Source of the DNA: Galeruca laticollis
Taxonomy: Eukaryota; Arthropoda; Insecta; Coleoptera; Chrysomelidae
Direction of reading: 5' to 3'
Assembly (NCBI GenBank): GCA_963921935.1
Contig: OY998175.1
Span: 213,234,655 to 213,298,654, forward strand
Length of the DNA stretch: 64,000 nucleotides
This document shows, in pieces, positions 43,491 to 54,149 of this stretch. A model generated the notes under the pieces. That model was not told the DNA's origin. It worked only from the letters and a program-made list of their open reading frames with translations, and ran no database searches. The position numbers were made by a program, and so were the translations under genes. Each line of letters starts with the position of its first letter. The stretch's first letter is position 1.

Positions 43491-44264
43491 TCTGGTCACT
43501 TATACCTATTCGTATGGGGCAATCTCCTAACTCATATTCCCTTATACAAAATAGCATTTCCATTCTTTCACAGATAATGCATTCTTTTATGTAACACATT
43601 TTTGTCCTCACACTGTATAAGGAATATTAAGAACGAGTGCTTGTTTCCTTATTCGTTCAAAACTAGAATTAAAGATGAAATATTATTTTCACTCAAATCC
43701 ATCAAATATAAACATGCCTTCATAGTTCCAACATCAAAAATTAACTGAGACTAATGAACATAATTTTCTAACTAAAATCTACGACGTTTCTGGATGGTCA
43801 CCGAAATATTATAGCGTAAGCTGTAGTAAGATCAGTTTATTAAGAACATAAATTAGCATCGATTGATTGATGAGCCAACCGAATTGTAATCACCCACATC
43901 AACATTTTCTTTTAATAAGACATAATATTAGTAGGAACTTTCCACTGCATAGGAGAAAAAAGCTTTATTTGGGTAGAGCAAATATTAATAACACCAACAT
44001 TCGTCACTTCTAAAATATTGATTACTAAGTTTCAAATTAAATTGTTGAATGTGATTTCAAAACATCCGTGTTAGGTCTGATACCAGCTAAAAATAAAGTT
44101 TGCATTTCATTGTATCCTTATCTAACCGCTGCTGGATAACTCCACATCGATGAGATTTACATTTATTTTATAGTTTTGTTGGGTTGCGAATAAAACAAAT
44201 TATTATTTTTCATTTTTATTATAATCTAACCCACCGCCCCCCTACAAAAACATAATACCCTCTT
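43491..44264. other. No gene seen
   Basis: AT-rich. A 73-codon minus frame at 43611-43390 overlaps the direct repeat and has no motif. A poly-C/G stretch near 44230-44280 leads into the tandem duplication. Confidence 0.5.
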
Positions 44265-45833
44265 GGGGGTGGTGGGGGTGCTTTCATCTCACTCTCCGTG
44301 AGGGGGTTTGTCACATATATCACTCCGTTGTGGGAGGCTAAAGTCATCTAAAAGAGAATATAAATCTTAAATTGTACTCCTCACCTTAAGCACCAAACAA
44401 TCAATTTTGGACTAAAAGCAATTGAAATAATTATTTAGCATTCTGAAATTGTATAACAGTGTGATAGCAACGCCTTCTCTCTCATTTAAATATCATTTAA
44501 CGAAAAAGGTTTGCCGACAAATACAGAGAAAAAATACTCGCTTTATTATTTACTGACGGAATGTAAATCTACTGGAAATGTAGCTGAGAGTTTCGGGGTA
44601 TGAAAAATCTCTGCAAATAATTATAAGCTAGATAAATACATATAAATATGAAAAATATTGATTTCAACAGAAAATATTTAAAAATTCAAATAGAAGTAAG
44701 AAATTCTTGATTTTTAGCTAGGGTCGTTTACAAAGATATATGATCCGATGATGGGTTTCAGGAAATAATTGTACAAATTAGATGTGTAGCTATAAATGAA
44801 TAAAAATACTTTACCAGAAGTGTTTAACTAGTTAGAGTGGAGAAATTGTTAAAGCTCCACGAAAACAACAACAACAACCGAAAAAGTGAGAAAATAAGAA
44901 TATAAATAAATATATAAATAGAACAATCAAAATTTATGAATTTCACTTAATGTATTGTCACTCTACTCGAAAAGATCGACTATTTCAAAAATTCGCCGTA
45001 AATGAGTATTCTAAGTAATATATATTCAAATAATTGCATATAGACCTACTGGGGGTGGTGGGGGTGCTTTCATCTCACTCTCCGTGAGGGGGTTTGTCAC
45101 ATATATCACTCCGTTGTGGGAGGCTAAAGTCATCTAAAAGAGAATATAAATCTTAAATTGTACTCCTCACCTTAAGCACCAAACAATCAATTTTGGACTA
45201 AAAGCAATTGAAATAATTATTTAGCATTCTGAAATTGTATAACAGTGTGATAGCAACGCCTTCTCTCTCATTTAAATATCATTTAACGAAAAAGGTTTGC
45301 CGACAAATACAGAGAAAAAATACTCGCTTTATTATTTACTGACGGAATGTAAATCTACTGGAAATGTAGCTGAGAGTTTCGGGGTATGAAAAATCTCTGC
45401 AAATAATTATAAGCTAGATAAATACATATAAATATGAAAAATATTGATTTCAACAGAAAATATTTAAAAATTCAAATAGAAGTAAGAAATTCTTGATTTT
45501 TAGCTAGGGTCGTTTACAAAGATATATGATCCGATGATGGGTTTCAGGAAATAATTGTACAAATTAGATGTGTAGCTATAAATGAATAAAAATACTTTAC
45601 CAGAAGTGTTTAACTAGTTAGAGTGGAGAAATTGTTAAAGCTCCACGAAAACAACAACAACCGAAAAAGTGAGAAAATAAGAATATAAATAAATATATGA
45701 ATAGAACAATCAAAATTTATGAATTTCACTTAATGTATTGTCACTCTACTCGAAAAGATCGACTATTTCAAAAATTCGCCGTAAATGAGTATTCTAAGTA
45801 ATATATATTCAAATAATTGCATATAGACCTACT
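44265..45833 (+). repeat. 786-bp tandem duplication, near-identical copies
   Basis: Copy 1 is 44265-45050 and copy 2 is 45051-45833. They differ by one missing CAA in a CAACAACAA run and a few substitutions. Each begins GGGGGTGGTGGGGGTGCTTT and ends ATATAGACCTACT. A diverged partial third copy follows at 45958-46080 (AAATCTACTGGAAATGTAGC). No coding frame. The high identity indicates a very recent duplication or an assembly artefact; the older partial copy shows that the sequence was repetitive before. Confidence 0.93.
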
Positions 45834-46080
45834 AATGCATTACCGCTTGAAAAATTTGCTAGATTATTCCAAAAATTCTCTGAAAAATATGTATTCTACC
45901 ATGATTTTCATAAAACTATGAGTACTTACAATGTAAACTCGTCGACGTAAATTCGTTGATATAAATCTACTGGAAATGTAGCTGGGAGTTTCGTGGTATG
46001 AAAAATCTCTGGAAATAATTATAAGCATGATAAATACATATAAATATGAAAAATATTGATTTCAAAATAAAAACATTTAA

Positions 46081-46297
46081 AAATTATGACTTTTATTGGG
46101 AAATGTGTAAATTATTAAAATATATTGATTGGTTGGCGACATATTACGAGTTAAGATACAAAAGGTACCAAAACCTTAACTTTATGAACGGTGTTCTTTG
46201 ACAGCCTTCTTACCGTAAAAAAGTTAAATTTGAAACATTCAAGTAAAAAAAAGACGAAAATAATACAATATCAACAAAAAACCATAAAAACGATGTG
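46081..46297 (-). other. Putative 3' flank of the polymerase gene
   Basis: Downstream of the polymerase stop on the minus strand. T-rich; no clear AATAAA within the first 100 bases. Confidence 0.4.
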
Positions 46298-49200
46298 TTA
46301 ATACCCCCAAGGCAAAGTGTCTATAAAATTGGTGTTGCTGCCACTATGGTCAACAATTCGTCTCTTTTTGTAATCCATTCGAAATGTTTTAGACGTACGT
46401 TTCTTAGTCACAAGGTCTTTGGTTTTAACATCTCGGATGATTTGGTCAAAACGCAGCTCAACTTTGGAAGCCGATCCTTCAATAATTTGCTTCATACTTG
46501 TGTTATTTAGTGTCTGACTATTTTCATGGTTTAAAGTAAAACCCTTAATCTTCGTTACTTCTATACCCTTTAATGTCTTGTAGTAGTAACTTTTTGGACC
46601 CGTGGAGAGCCATTCGCATATATAGTCATCAGATGCTAGTTCATCACTCCAAGCACCTAACATGCTACCCGTGGGTACTGTATTTACACCGTCATCAATA
46701 TAACAAACTGAATCTGTATCAAAATATACTACAGCTGTACCTAAACGGTCGATCATCTCGTACAGTCTGAGACGCGCATTTGACGTGGTAAAAGAGGCTA
46801 TAAAAATGTTGGTAGAAGTCGAGTCCTCGTAAAATAAATCATTGTACTTGTATGTTACTTGTACCATTTCATCATTAAGGAACAAACAATTAGAAAAGTC
46901 TATTTTGTCATTAAGCAATATGTCGTTCCATTTTTTCAAGTCCGTTACGTATTCTGTTTGACACATATTACTTCTTTGGCCAAACTTACCCCACAAAGAA
47001 TTTAAGCATATTTTAGCGACGGCTCGCATACCGGGGTTGGGTTTAATTTTATCAATATCCAACTCAATACCCATTTGTTCTTTAATATCTTGCGCATATG
47101 ACTCATTCGACTCATAAGTATGAGGACTGGTTTCCAACTTTATCTTCATAAAATCCTTAACATAACCTTTGAATAGGTCTGTTGATTGTTTCTTAAAATG
47201 CCAAACTTCGTCAATGTTAACAATTTTGTACCCCTTTTCCAAAGCTTTATTTATTTCGCGAGTAGTCCATGTACCTGTAAAAGAGCGTTCATTATCTGTA
47301 TGACAGCAATTTTCCGTTTCCTGCTCCATACAAGTACGGCAAAGAGCAAATGTTAATTTTGTCGTTTTTACGGGTAGCACTGGATGGTACAATTTTCTCG
47401 GTGGTAATACCGTACATTTTACAAGACCAAACCAGCTAGGATCGTAAGACTCTGGTTTAAATATTTTAGTCGGATGTCCTACGGGATATGGGTCGTAATA
47501 TTGTACAGTGGGGTATAGACTTACAACATCAATATATCGCATTTTATGACCAGTGACTTTTAATTTCATCGCATTGGTTCGACCACCAAAGAACGAGTCT
47601 CGAGGGTTTAGAGGCTCTGTAAAGTCATCCAACAAGGCGATCTTCTTCTTATATTCTTTGGAGTTCAACCAATCACAAGCCCAAATTTCAATCACTTTGT
47701 AGCCTGCTTCGTGTAATTGTTGTGTTCTTCTCTTAGTTTTTTCATATAAGTCATCCATTGTCTCATTATTTACTGTGTTTACTGTCTCGGCGTTGGTACA
47801 TTTAGGACAACCGTGCCAGAAACAACCATGATACTGATAAACGGTATTGGTCTCTTTGTCGAAACCGTCAACAGGTGCGCCACAAATAGTTACTTCGCCG
47901 CCGTTTAAAGCGTGTTGAACGTTAGGAAATTGTCGCAACCACGTGATGGACTCCTTGCTGTACATGTCTTTCTTATCCTCTTTGACGACTGCAACCGTGT
48001 CTTTGGGTAAATATTTGGACCTGAAAATAGCCATGCAAACACTAGCAATAGTCAAATATTGGAAGGGATCAATGTTTGCAATATCCATAAAACTTTTTCG
48101 AAGAACCAAACAACCTCTTCGTAATATATCAACATCAGAATCGCAATATGCTCGTATTTCTTTTTCAAAGTCAAACACGTAATTTTCAGCTCTTCGTTCA
48201 GCGTGCCATTCTAAAAACAGGTCGCGAACACTCTTCCTTCCGGGTTGTTTTGTATTATTCATTTGATTCACGCCATAGTATTGTACATCAGGTATGGGCC
48301 CCACGTAATTTTGATTAGCGGGTGTGTTAAAATAATGCGGAAAATAACCTTTTTTCAACTCCTTCAAATCGAATGTTTTTGGAAAAGAGGCTAAAGGACC
48401 CTGCACAAAACTCGAACTATCAATTATTTTCAATTTTATGGATGGTATTTCGAGTAGAATCAGCTTTGAGCCTGCATAAATCGTATAAGGCTTTATAGTG
48501 TTTTCCACACAATATTTTAATAAAAAGTAGGAATCGTAGCTCTTGCTGTTGTGAGCGATAGCTGTGTAACCTGTATGGTCTTTGTGTATCAACCATTTAC
48601 AAAATTCTTCATTTGTTTTAAAAGTAAATTTATTGCCGTTAAAATCATGCGCGATTATCAGATTTGCAACATGTTTACCTGTATTCTGCATCGCTTCGTA
48701 ATCAAAGAAAATGTACTTTTCAGAATATGTGCAAGGTTCAATTTTTTCGCTGGACAAACCGTTGCAAATACAGGGTTCCGTACAAATTTTAGGGTTTTTA
48801 AAATGAGCGCAGCACCCTCTATTTTCATTATCGCTCTGTTGATTACAAGTACAAGGCACACTACAAAGGCCTCCTTTAACCCTTTTACGAACCATGTAAC
48901 ATTCGTGATTACTCTCGACAAATGAGTTACAGTTTTTGCAGCGTGAAGTACCACAAGCGTGATACTTCAGACGATCAATGACTTTATTGCAACCCTTACA
49001 TTTGTGTACTTTTTCACAAACAGGTGCATGATTATTTAGACAGGCTTCATTGTAGCACAATCTATTGCATTTTTCACAAAGTATTTTATTTCTGTTTGCT
49101 GGGTCGTGCTTTGGTTTATTGCAAAGGTTACAAAGGGGAATCTTTTTGCATTTGTGTCTATTTTTGTTGTTGTATCCTGTATCGCATTTGTTACAGTAAT

Positions 49201-49942
49201 AACCCCTACCGAAAAGAGCCTTACAATTGTTTACTACGTCAAAATGATTTTTGTGTTTGTACAAGTATAATTTTATGTGTTTCTCGGTTCCCTCGTATAC
49301 AACACCGTTAAAGCACTCCGCATCAATTATTTTAATTTGAACGTCCAACAATTGTTCGGTCTGTTTAATATCGTCCAATGTAAAACCGTGTTCGTAACAA
49401 CCTCCTAATCTATTACATAATTCCTCCGCCAACTGTTTTTGAAAACGCTTACCTATGCGACAAAGCCTAATTTGCTTTTTGCTTAGTGTATTATCTAAAA
49501 TTTTGTTTGTATGGTATGTCAAAGCGGTCACAATAGCTCTAGGTGCACAAAGATTGTCTGTATTAGTAATACGGGTAATGCAATGTTTAAGACGTCTATC
49601 AGTCGCGTAATTTAAAACTCTACTACGTCCTGAACCACGGGGTATTTTAAAAATTTGTATTTCAAAAGAGGTAGAATCAATTTTTACTTTCTGGTCCGAT
49701 GATACCGTGTCTGCAATACGTTTCAACAATTTCCCAATGTTTGCATCAGTAGACGTCTCTGTGGACATGGGGTTGTTAAAATTTTCGTTTTTCGCTATAA
49801 TACGTATCCTATCGCCAGGCTCGTAATTTGCTTCATTTTTGGCCTTCCTGCAAAACGGCGGCCACGTTTTCGGTTGCCAAAGAAACGCCACCACCAACAG
49901 CTGGACTCTTGCAAAGTAACTGAAACGTTGACAAATACGCAT
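46298..49942 (-). CDS. PolB: Polinton-type DNA polymerase B with OTU-like and Vsr-like regions, intact
   Basis: A single uninterrupted 1214-codon frame. Residues 1-50 may be leader or exon-junction sequence. At 129-133 DNLCA and at 231-235 KNHFD give the Asp-x-x-Cys and His pattern of OTU cysteine proteases (Cys132, His233). Residues 250-400 are a Cys/His-rich zinc region. The 3'-5' exonuclease motifs are present: Exo I FDYE (Asp414, Glu416), Exo II HNSKSYD (Asn465, Asp470), Exo III YCDSD (Tyr599, Asp603). Polymerase motif A is DVVSLYP (805-811), motif B is KICLNSLWGKFG (977-988) and motif C is DTDS (1075-1078); a KxY is at 1117-1119. Between exonuclease and palm, 703-757 (YQYHGCFWHGCPKC, then AGYKVIEIWACDW) resembles Vsr-type endonucleases. 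All catalytic residues are kept, so this may be active. It would replicate the element, probably protein-primed. Start at 49942 is the first ATG and is uncertain. Confidence 0.93.
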   Translation of the reverse strand: MRICQRFSYFARVQLLVVAFLWQPKTWPPFCRKAKNEANYEPGDRIRIIAKNENFNNPMSTETSTDANIGKLLKRIADTVSSDQKVKIDSTSFEIQIFKIPRGSGRSRVLNYATDRRLKHCITRITNTDNLCAPRAIVTALTYHTNKILDNTLSKKQIRLCRIGKRFQKQLAEELCNRLGGCYEHGFTLDDIKQTEQLLDVQIKIIDAECFNGVVYEGTEKHIKLYLYKHKNHFDVVNNCKALFGRGYYCNKCDTGYNNKNRHKCKKIPLCNLCNKPKHDPANRNKILCEKCNRLCYNEACLNNHAPVCEKVHKCKGCNKVIDRLKYHACGTSRCKNCNSFVESNHECYMVRKRVKGGLCSVPCTCNQQSDNENRGCCAHFKNPKICTEPCICNGLSSEKIEPCTYSEKYIFFDYEAMQNTGKHVANLIIAHDFNGNKFTFKTNEEFCKWLIHKDHTGYTAIAHNSKSYDSYFLLKYCVENTIKPYTIYAGSKLILLEIPSIKLKIIDSSSFVQGPLASFPKTFDLKELKKGYFPHYFNTPANQNYVGPIPDVQYYGVNQMNNTKQPGRKSVRDLFLEWHAERRAENYVFDFEKEIRAYCDSDVDILRRGCLVLRKSFMDIANIDPFQYLTIASVCMAIFRSKYLPKDTVAVVKEDKKDMYSKESITWLRQFPNVQHALNGGEVTICGAPVDGFDKETNTVYQYHGCFWHGCPKCTNAETVNTVNNETMDDLYEKTKRRTQQLHEAGYKVIEIWACDWLNSKEYKKKIALLDDFTEPLNPRDSFFGGRTNAMKLKVTGHKMRYIDVVSLYPTVQYYDPYPVGHPTKIFKPESYDPSWFGLVKCTVLPPRKLYHPVLPVKTTKLTFALCRTCMEQETENCCHTDNERSFTGTWTTREINKALEKGYKIVNIDEVWHFKKQSTDLFKGYVKDFMKIKLETSPHTYESNESYAQDIKEQMGIELDIDKIKPNPGMRAVAKICLNSLWGKFGQRSNMCQTEYVTDLKKWNDILLNDKIDFSNCLFLNDEMVQVTYKYNDLFYEDSTSTNIFIASFTTSNARLRLYEMIDRLGTAVVYFDTDSVCYIDDGVNTVPTGSMLGAWSDELASDDYICEWLSTGPKSYYYKTLKGIEVTKIKGFTLNHENSQTLNNTSMKQIIEGSASKVELRFDQIIRDVKTKDLVTKKRTSKTFRMDYKKRRIVDHSGSNTNFIDTLPWGY

Positions 49943-50084
49943 CGAATTTTTTTACGTATCTTTTACAGAGGTTGCTTACTGACCAAGCCATTCTGCAAAA
50001 AATAGAGGAGATTTTGACTAAAATATATGATGGAATTGTTTCAAAAAACCTTGTGTAGACGTAGCTTTTGAGCAGATCAAACAT
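49833..50084 (-). other. Overlapping upstream frame, possible 5' exon of the polymerase transcript
   Basis: An 83-codon frame (starting MFDLLKSYVYTRF) overlaps the polymerase N-terminus in another frame. It contains CRMAWSVSNLCKRYVKKFDA and ends with a Gly/Ala-rich VGGGVSLATENVAAV. It might contribute a start exon if splicing joins it to the polymerase frame near 49850, or it may be chance. No homology is recognised. Confidence 0.25.
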
Positions 50085-50089
50085 TTAAA

Positions 50090-50860
50090 AGGTTTTTCAT
50101 TGTAATTAATGTTTTCACAGTATTCTGAACAGAATTTTCTAGACCAAATAAATGATTTAAGTGTGTGTGCATATTTTGATGTAATTCTTTAGGTAGTGTA
50201 GCTTTTTGTACAATTCAAATATTTAAAAGGTACACAATTGTAGATGTTGTGAAGAAGAAGAATATGCTAAATATATATTGTCTTATATTCTAAAATACAG
50301 TTGTCAACAAGAGGCGCCAGAAAAGTCGATCTCTAGCACTTTTCTAGACCAACGGCCGGTCAACAGCTTATCATTTCTCGTAGTTACGTTTATCTTAATA
50401 GGTATATAAATATTTTACACGCCGAATTACTGGAGTGTTTTTTTTTTACAGTGAAATTTGTAATTTTAGTTATTTGAGGTTTTTCGCCCACATAATAAAT
50501 GAAATAACTTACTTGCAGATGTATGTAGAGGTACTGGTGAGGGGTGTTGCGCGTGAAATAAAGATTTTCTGTAAGCGAAAAAAAATGTTTTTGTAAATAT
50601 TTTTTGTAACAAGTAGATAAATTATCAACATTTCAACACTGAACAAATTCACGTCTTCTTATTCACATTTCGCTTTTTTAGCAGTTGTTGTAAAACCACA
50701 TCTGTAAAAGTTGAGCAAACACTTAACAGATTCGGGCTTTTTGAAAAATTGTAAGGAGTAAATAGATAAATTTTCAAACTTGTAACACCGGTTAGATTCA
50801 CATTTTCTTTGGAGAAATACGAAAAAATAAGCCTTCTTTACATACGGTGTAGGATAAAAA
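50090..50860. other. No gene supported
   Basis: AT-rich region upstream of the polymerase. A 97-codon minus frame (50952-50659) contains NFYRCGFTTTAKKAKCE near its end but no recognisable domain. Part of the polymerase promoter presumably lies here; no convincing TATA was fixed. Confidence 0.4.
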
Positions 50861-50869
50861 TTCTCAACC

Positions 50870-51345
50870 AGCTGTCCACGATATCTGCCAATTATAACAA
50901 CTATAAGACCAATATTTGAACAAAACTTTGACCAGCTTTTACAATAAGTCATCTTTATATGACGTATAACTAGCTATGTTTAACGATTTTGTCATTTCTC
51001 ACGATATTTAGCACTATTTATCAGGAACTAGTAACATCAACCAACATTTAGATAGATATAACCCAGCATTATATATCTAGATGTCCACGATATTTACCAA
51101 TAATAAGAAATATATGGTCAATATTACAAGTTTTCTAGAACGATACAGACAAATGCATCGACTTTATGCATAAGAAAGGTCAGTTTTCTTTTGTCGATAT
51201 AAGCCATATAAGCTATGATGATCGATTTTATCATTTCTCTCAATATTTAGTACTGTTTACCGAGAACTAGTAACAATAAGCGACTATAGATTCAACCTTA
51301 TCTAGCCTATTTACGTAAATTTCTACCATATTTGCCTATTATAAC
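50870..51345. repeat. Diverged ~205-240-bp tandem repeat
   Basis: The words CCACGATATxTxCCAAT, ATATGGTCAATAT, TTTTxTCATTTCTC and CAGGAACTAGTAACA recur at about 50880, 51085 and 51320, giving two and a half diverged copies. A similar word (TATTTATCGGGAACCAGTAA) occurs alone near 12575, so part of this unit is dispersed. Confidence 0.65.
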
Positions 51346-51650
51346 AGATATATGGTCAATATCGCTATCACTATCATATGTTCCCATAAATCTGAGCGTT
51401 CTAGGAGAATTATGAAGTTTCGTAATACAAGAATCTTTATCATTTGTTTCAAAAAGTACTGTTCTATAGCAACTTTGACACCACCAATCTTTATTGTGAT
51501 ACAAGTCACGAATTATATCTTCTGACTCGCAAAAATCATGGTGATGATCATTGATTACAATCAAATGTATCCTCAATCTTTTATGACATCCTTTAATGCT
51601 ATCAAAACATTCTTTACAAACATATCATTATAATGTTCATAAAAATTATC
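51307..51650 (-). pseudogene. Cys/His-rich protein fragment, unknown
   Basis: The minus strand reads, from about 51640, YVCKECFDSIKGCHKRL, HDFCESEDIIRDLYHNKDWW and CQSCYRTVLFE, ending with an acidic DSDSDIDHISVI region at about 51307. Cysteine pairs (CKEC, CQSC) and a histidine cluster suggest a zinc-binding fold related to the neighbouring fragment at 51831-52064, where FYCHTCETNFHKYI occupies the same relative place. It may be a second exon, or a duplicated copy, of the same gene. I do not recognise the family. Confidence 0.4.
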
Positions 51651-51830
51651 AATATCGCTACCAGCATCAATTTACAAAAATAACACTAAAAAAAAATTAC
51701 TTGTCCATACATATCTTCACTATATTCTTCTTCTTCGGGCATTGTATGTGTGGAAGTGCTAATAACGCCTAAAAAATTACTTGTCCATATTTATCCTCCT
51801 ATATCCTATATCCTCCTATACCTAATCTCC

Positions 51831-52066
51831 TCAGAATTGAATTTGGGTGCCCACTGCTACACCCACATTGATGTCTTTCCCCATGCAGCGAAATTTATAA
51901 GATTGCATACTGCATAGGGATCCGCACCTTGGGTGTATGGAGCTGACTAAGCATCTAATCTCCCAAGTGGTTCTTATGTATTTGTGGAAGTTGGTTTCAC
52001 ATGTGTGGCAATAAAAGCTCCCCTCATATTTATCTCCACACGGAGGTTGATGTGTGCAAATCATAT
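51831..52066 (-). CDS. Cys/His-rich small protein, coding exon after a leader intron
   Basis: On the minus strand a good acceptor (TTTGGTTTTCAG) ends at 52067. The exon starts with AT, then ATG at 52064: MICTHQPPCGDKYEGSFYCH, then CETNFHKYI and CSLCS-like pairs, 77 codons to 51831. Cys/His spacing suggests one or two zinc sites. The matching donor is AAGGTAAGTTC with the intron beginning at 52726, so the model is a noncoding exon 1 (about 52830-52727), a 660-bp intron and this coding exon. A donor inside the exon (near 51815-51835) could join it to the fragment at 51.3-51.6 kb. Function unknown; it belongs to the accessory cargo of the Polinton-like element. Confidence 0.5.
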
Positions 52067-52726
52067 CTGAAAACCAAATAAATCCAATGTGTACACCTCA
52101 ATTGCAATCTACACAACGCCTTTACCGCTGAACTTTCTACACAACCAGCTGAGCAAGGAAAAACAGTTTTCAAATTTTACGTCTTAATTTTGTTAAAAAT
52201 TGTTCTGTATTAGCACTAAATGAAAAGTGGGGTACAAATTAAAAAATATTGTCTTCTATTACTCGTAATAAACACCAGATTTTTTTTTTTTTTGAGTAGT
52301 GTATAAATTATCAACATTTCAACACAGATTGAATTCACGTGCCCTTTTAGATAAAACTTCAAAAAATTAGACTTTGGTTGGTAGATTTGGAATAAAAGAA
52401 AATAAACGGTAATAATTAATATATATTGAAATTACTACTAATAAAAATTGTTTAAAATTGATTAGAGACAAGTTTGACGTGAAAATATTGAAAATGTTAA
52501 AATTTAACGAATAGATTACAAAATACAATGGGAATTTGCTGCATATGTGTTTTTGCTTTCAATCTACTCATACTTTCGTAACAAATCAAGTTTTGTTAAT
52601 GTCTATACATATTTTCCAATTTACCACTTAATAGTCTTCCCAAAACGTCGGTGAAACATTTAACATACTAAGTGTAAGAGTTATTAAATAGTTTTATGGA
52701 TTTCAAGAGAAAAATATAGAACTTAC

Positions 52727-52830
52727 CTTGATAAGAAAAGCACTAGCAAAAATTGTTGCAAATAAACACAATAGTTTGAAAACACGTAATAATACTACAC
52801 TATGATATAACGGTACACACTGGTATTGAA
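52727..52830 (-). promoter_or_regulatory. Noncoding first exon with strong splice donor
   Basis: From an initiator-like TTCAATACCA (52830-52821) the exon runs without any ATG to CTTTTCTTATCAAG, followed by the donor GTAAGTTC at 52726-52719. The lack of a start codon and the ATG placed three bases into the next exon fit a leader-intron gene. Confidence 0.55.
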
Positions 52831-52854
52831 TGCCCCTCAAGTAAAATTAAATCT

Positions 52855-52891
52855 CTTTTATACAAAAATTAAAACCACTAGTGGTTTTAAT
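52855..52891 (-). promoter_or_regulatory. TATA box with adjacent 24-bp perfect palindrome
   Basis: The minus strand has TATAAAAG at 52862-52855, 33 bases upstream of the initiator-like TTCAAT. Immediately upstream, 52868-52891 is a perfect 24-bp palindrome with core AAAACCACTAGTGGTTTT, placed like an operator. No second copy was noticed in the window. Confidence 0.6.
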
Positions 52892-54145
52892 TTGAAAAAC
52901 ATATTTACATATCAACATGCCTAAGAGTCAACATGTTTTTCTGACATGTTTTCTGTGGTATATATACTTTATTTTTAGCTACTCTGTATAATCATGTCTT
53001 TAGATTCAATTTTTCCACGTTTTATTTTTCGAAACCCTTGCTTTTTTACAAGTTTTTTGTTTCCGTTAAATACGTTGCAGTACCTACTTTTTCTTATAAT
53101 CATTAAAGATCTCTAAATTTTAACAAAATAGCTTTTTCTTTGAGTTTGAAACAAAAGACTGTTAAATAAACCTATTTCTTTTCTATTACAACGTTCTGTT
53201 TTAGTTTTTGTTATTTTTTGGAAAATAACTGTTTTTAACGTAATTATTATTATTATTACATCATACATTTTTTTTTTGTTTATTAATGTATTCTTCCTAA
53301 TGTTTTATTGTGTGTGTGTAATCAATAAAAGCTTTTTTACATCGTTTGGTTAGAAGGCGAACGTTTTGTTATAATTGTAGCAGTGTAAATAAAAGAACTT
53401 TTAAAACTAACAAATCTGTGGTGTTTTAGAGAGATCAGTTTCAATATTTAGACAGAATTAAGGGTTTCATTCATAACATTATCACTCTTCAATCCTTGGA
53501 TGTCTAAAAAACGAGAGTTTTATATTTTAAATAAAAAGCAACAATGTTTCTATTTACTTTGAATATTATTCTTACGATGAAAAATAGTGATAACGTTTTA
53601 TTTTCAACGTAGAGTTGTTTATCAATGCGTAGAGTTGTTTATCAATGCGGTGGAGATTTTAACCTTGTCATTATTATTACATTGTATGACTTTCGGAAAA
53701 TAGCGTTCATATCATATAATATTCATATTTATTTATCGTAATTTGTGTTAGATGATACATTGTTTATATAAAAGTGAGTACATCTATATTTTTGGTGTAT
53801 TTTAGGCAGCTAAGAGGGGTTAGGCAGCTATATTTTTTAAATCTTCTAATAAGGTAGCTATTTCAAAGATGTGCTCTCCCGTCCGTTTTACAGTTTTAGA
53901 GTCTTTCCTGATAAGCATGTTATTTGAAAAGATGTACGCCCCTAACAGTTTTTAACAGGCGATTGACCCTGGAAGCCTAAAAAGGTATGTTGAATTTTTA
54001 ATTATTATGGTGTTATTTTCACTTTTACTGGAAGTATGAATCAAGTGATTATTATTTTTAATGAAAATATTTTCCTCACAAACGTTTTAGAGGCTGATAT
54101 CTTAGACTAGGTAACATAAAGCCGAAAAATACTAATAAGTTACGT
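52892..54145. other. No gene seen
   Basis: AT-rich, no open frame above background. Possible polyadenylation signals on the plus strand (AATAAAAG near 53326 and 53390) are not attached to a recognised gene. GTAGAGTTGTTTATCAATGC is duplicated in tandem at about 53612-53650. Confidence 0.5.
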
Positions 54146-54149
54146 TTTT

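Noticed and set aside
48551..48925. 124-codon forward ORF inside the polymerase
   Set aside because: Antisense shadow of the zinc-rich region of the intact polymerase.
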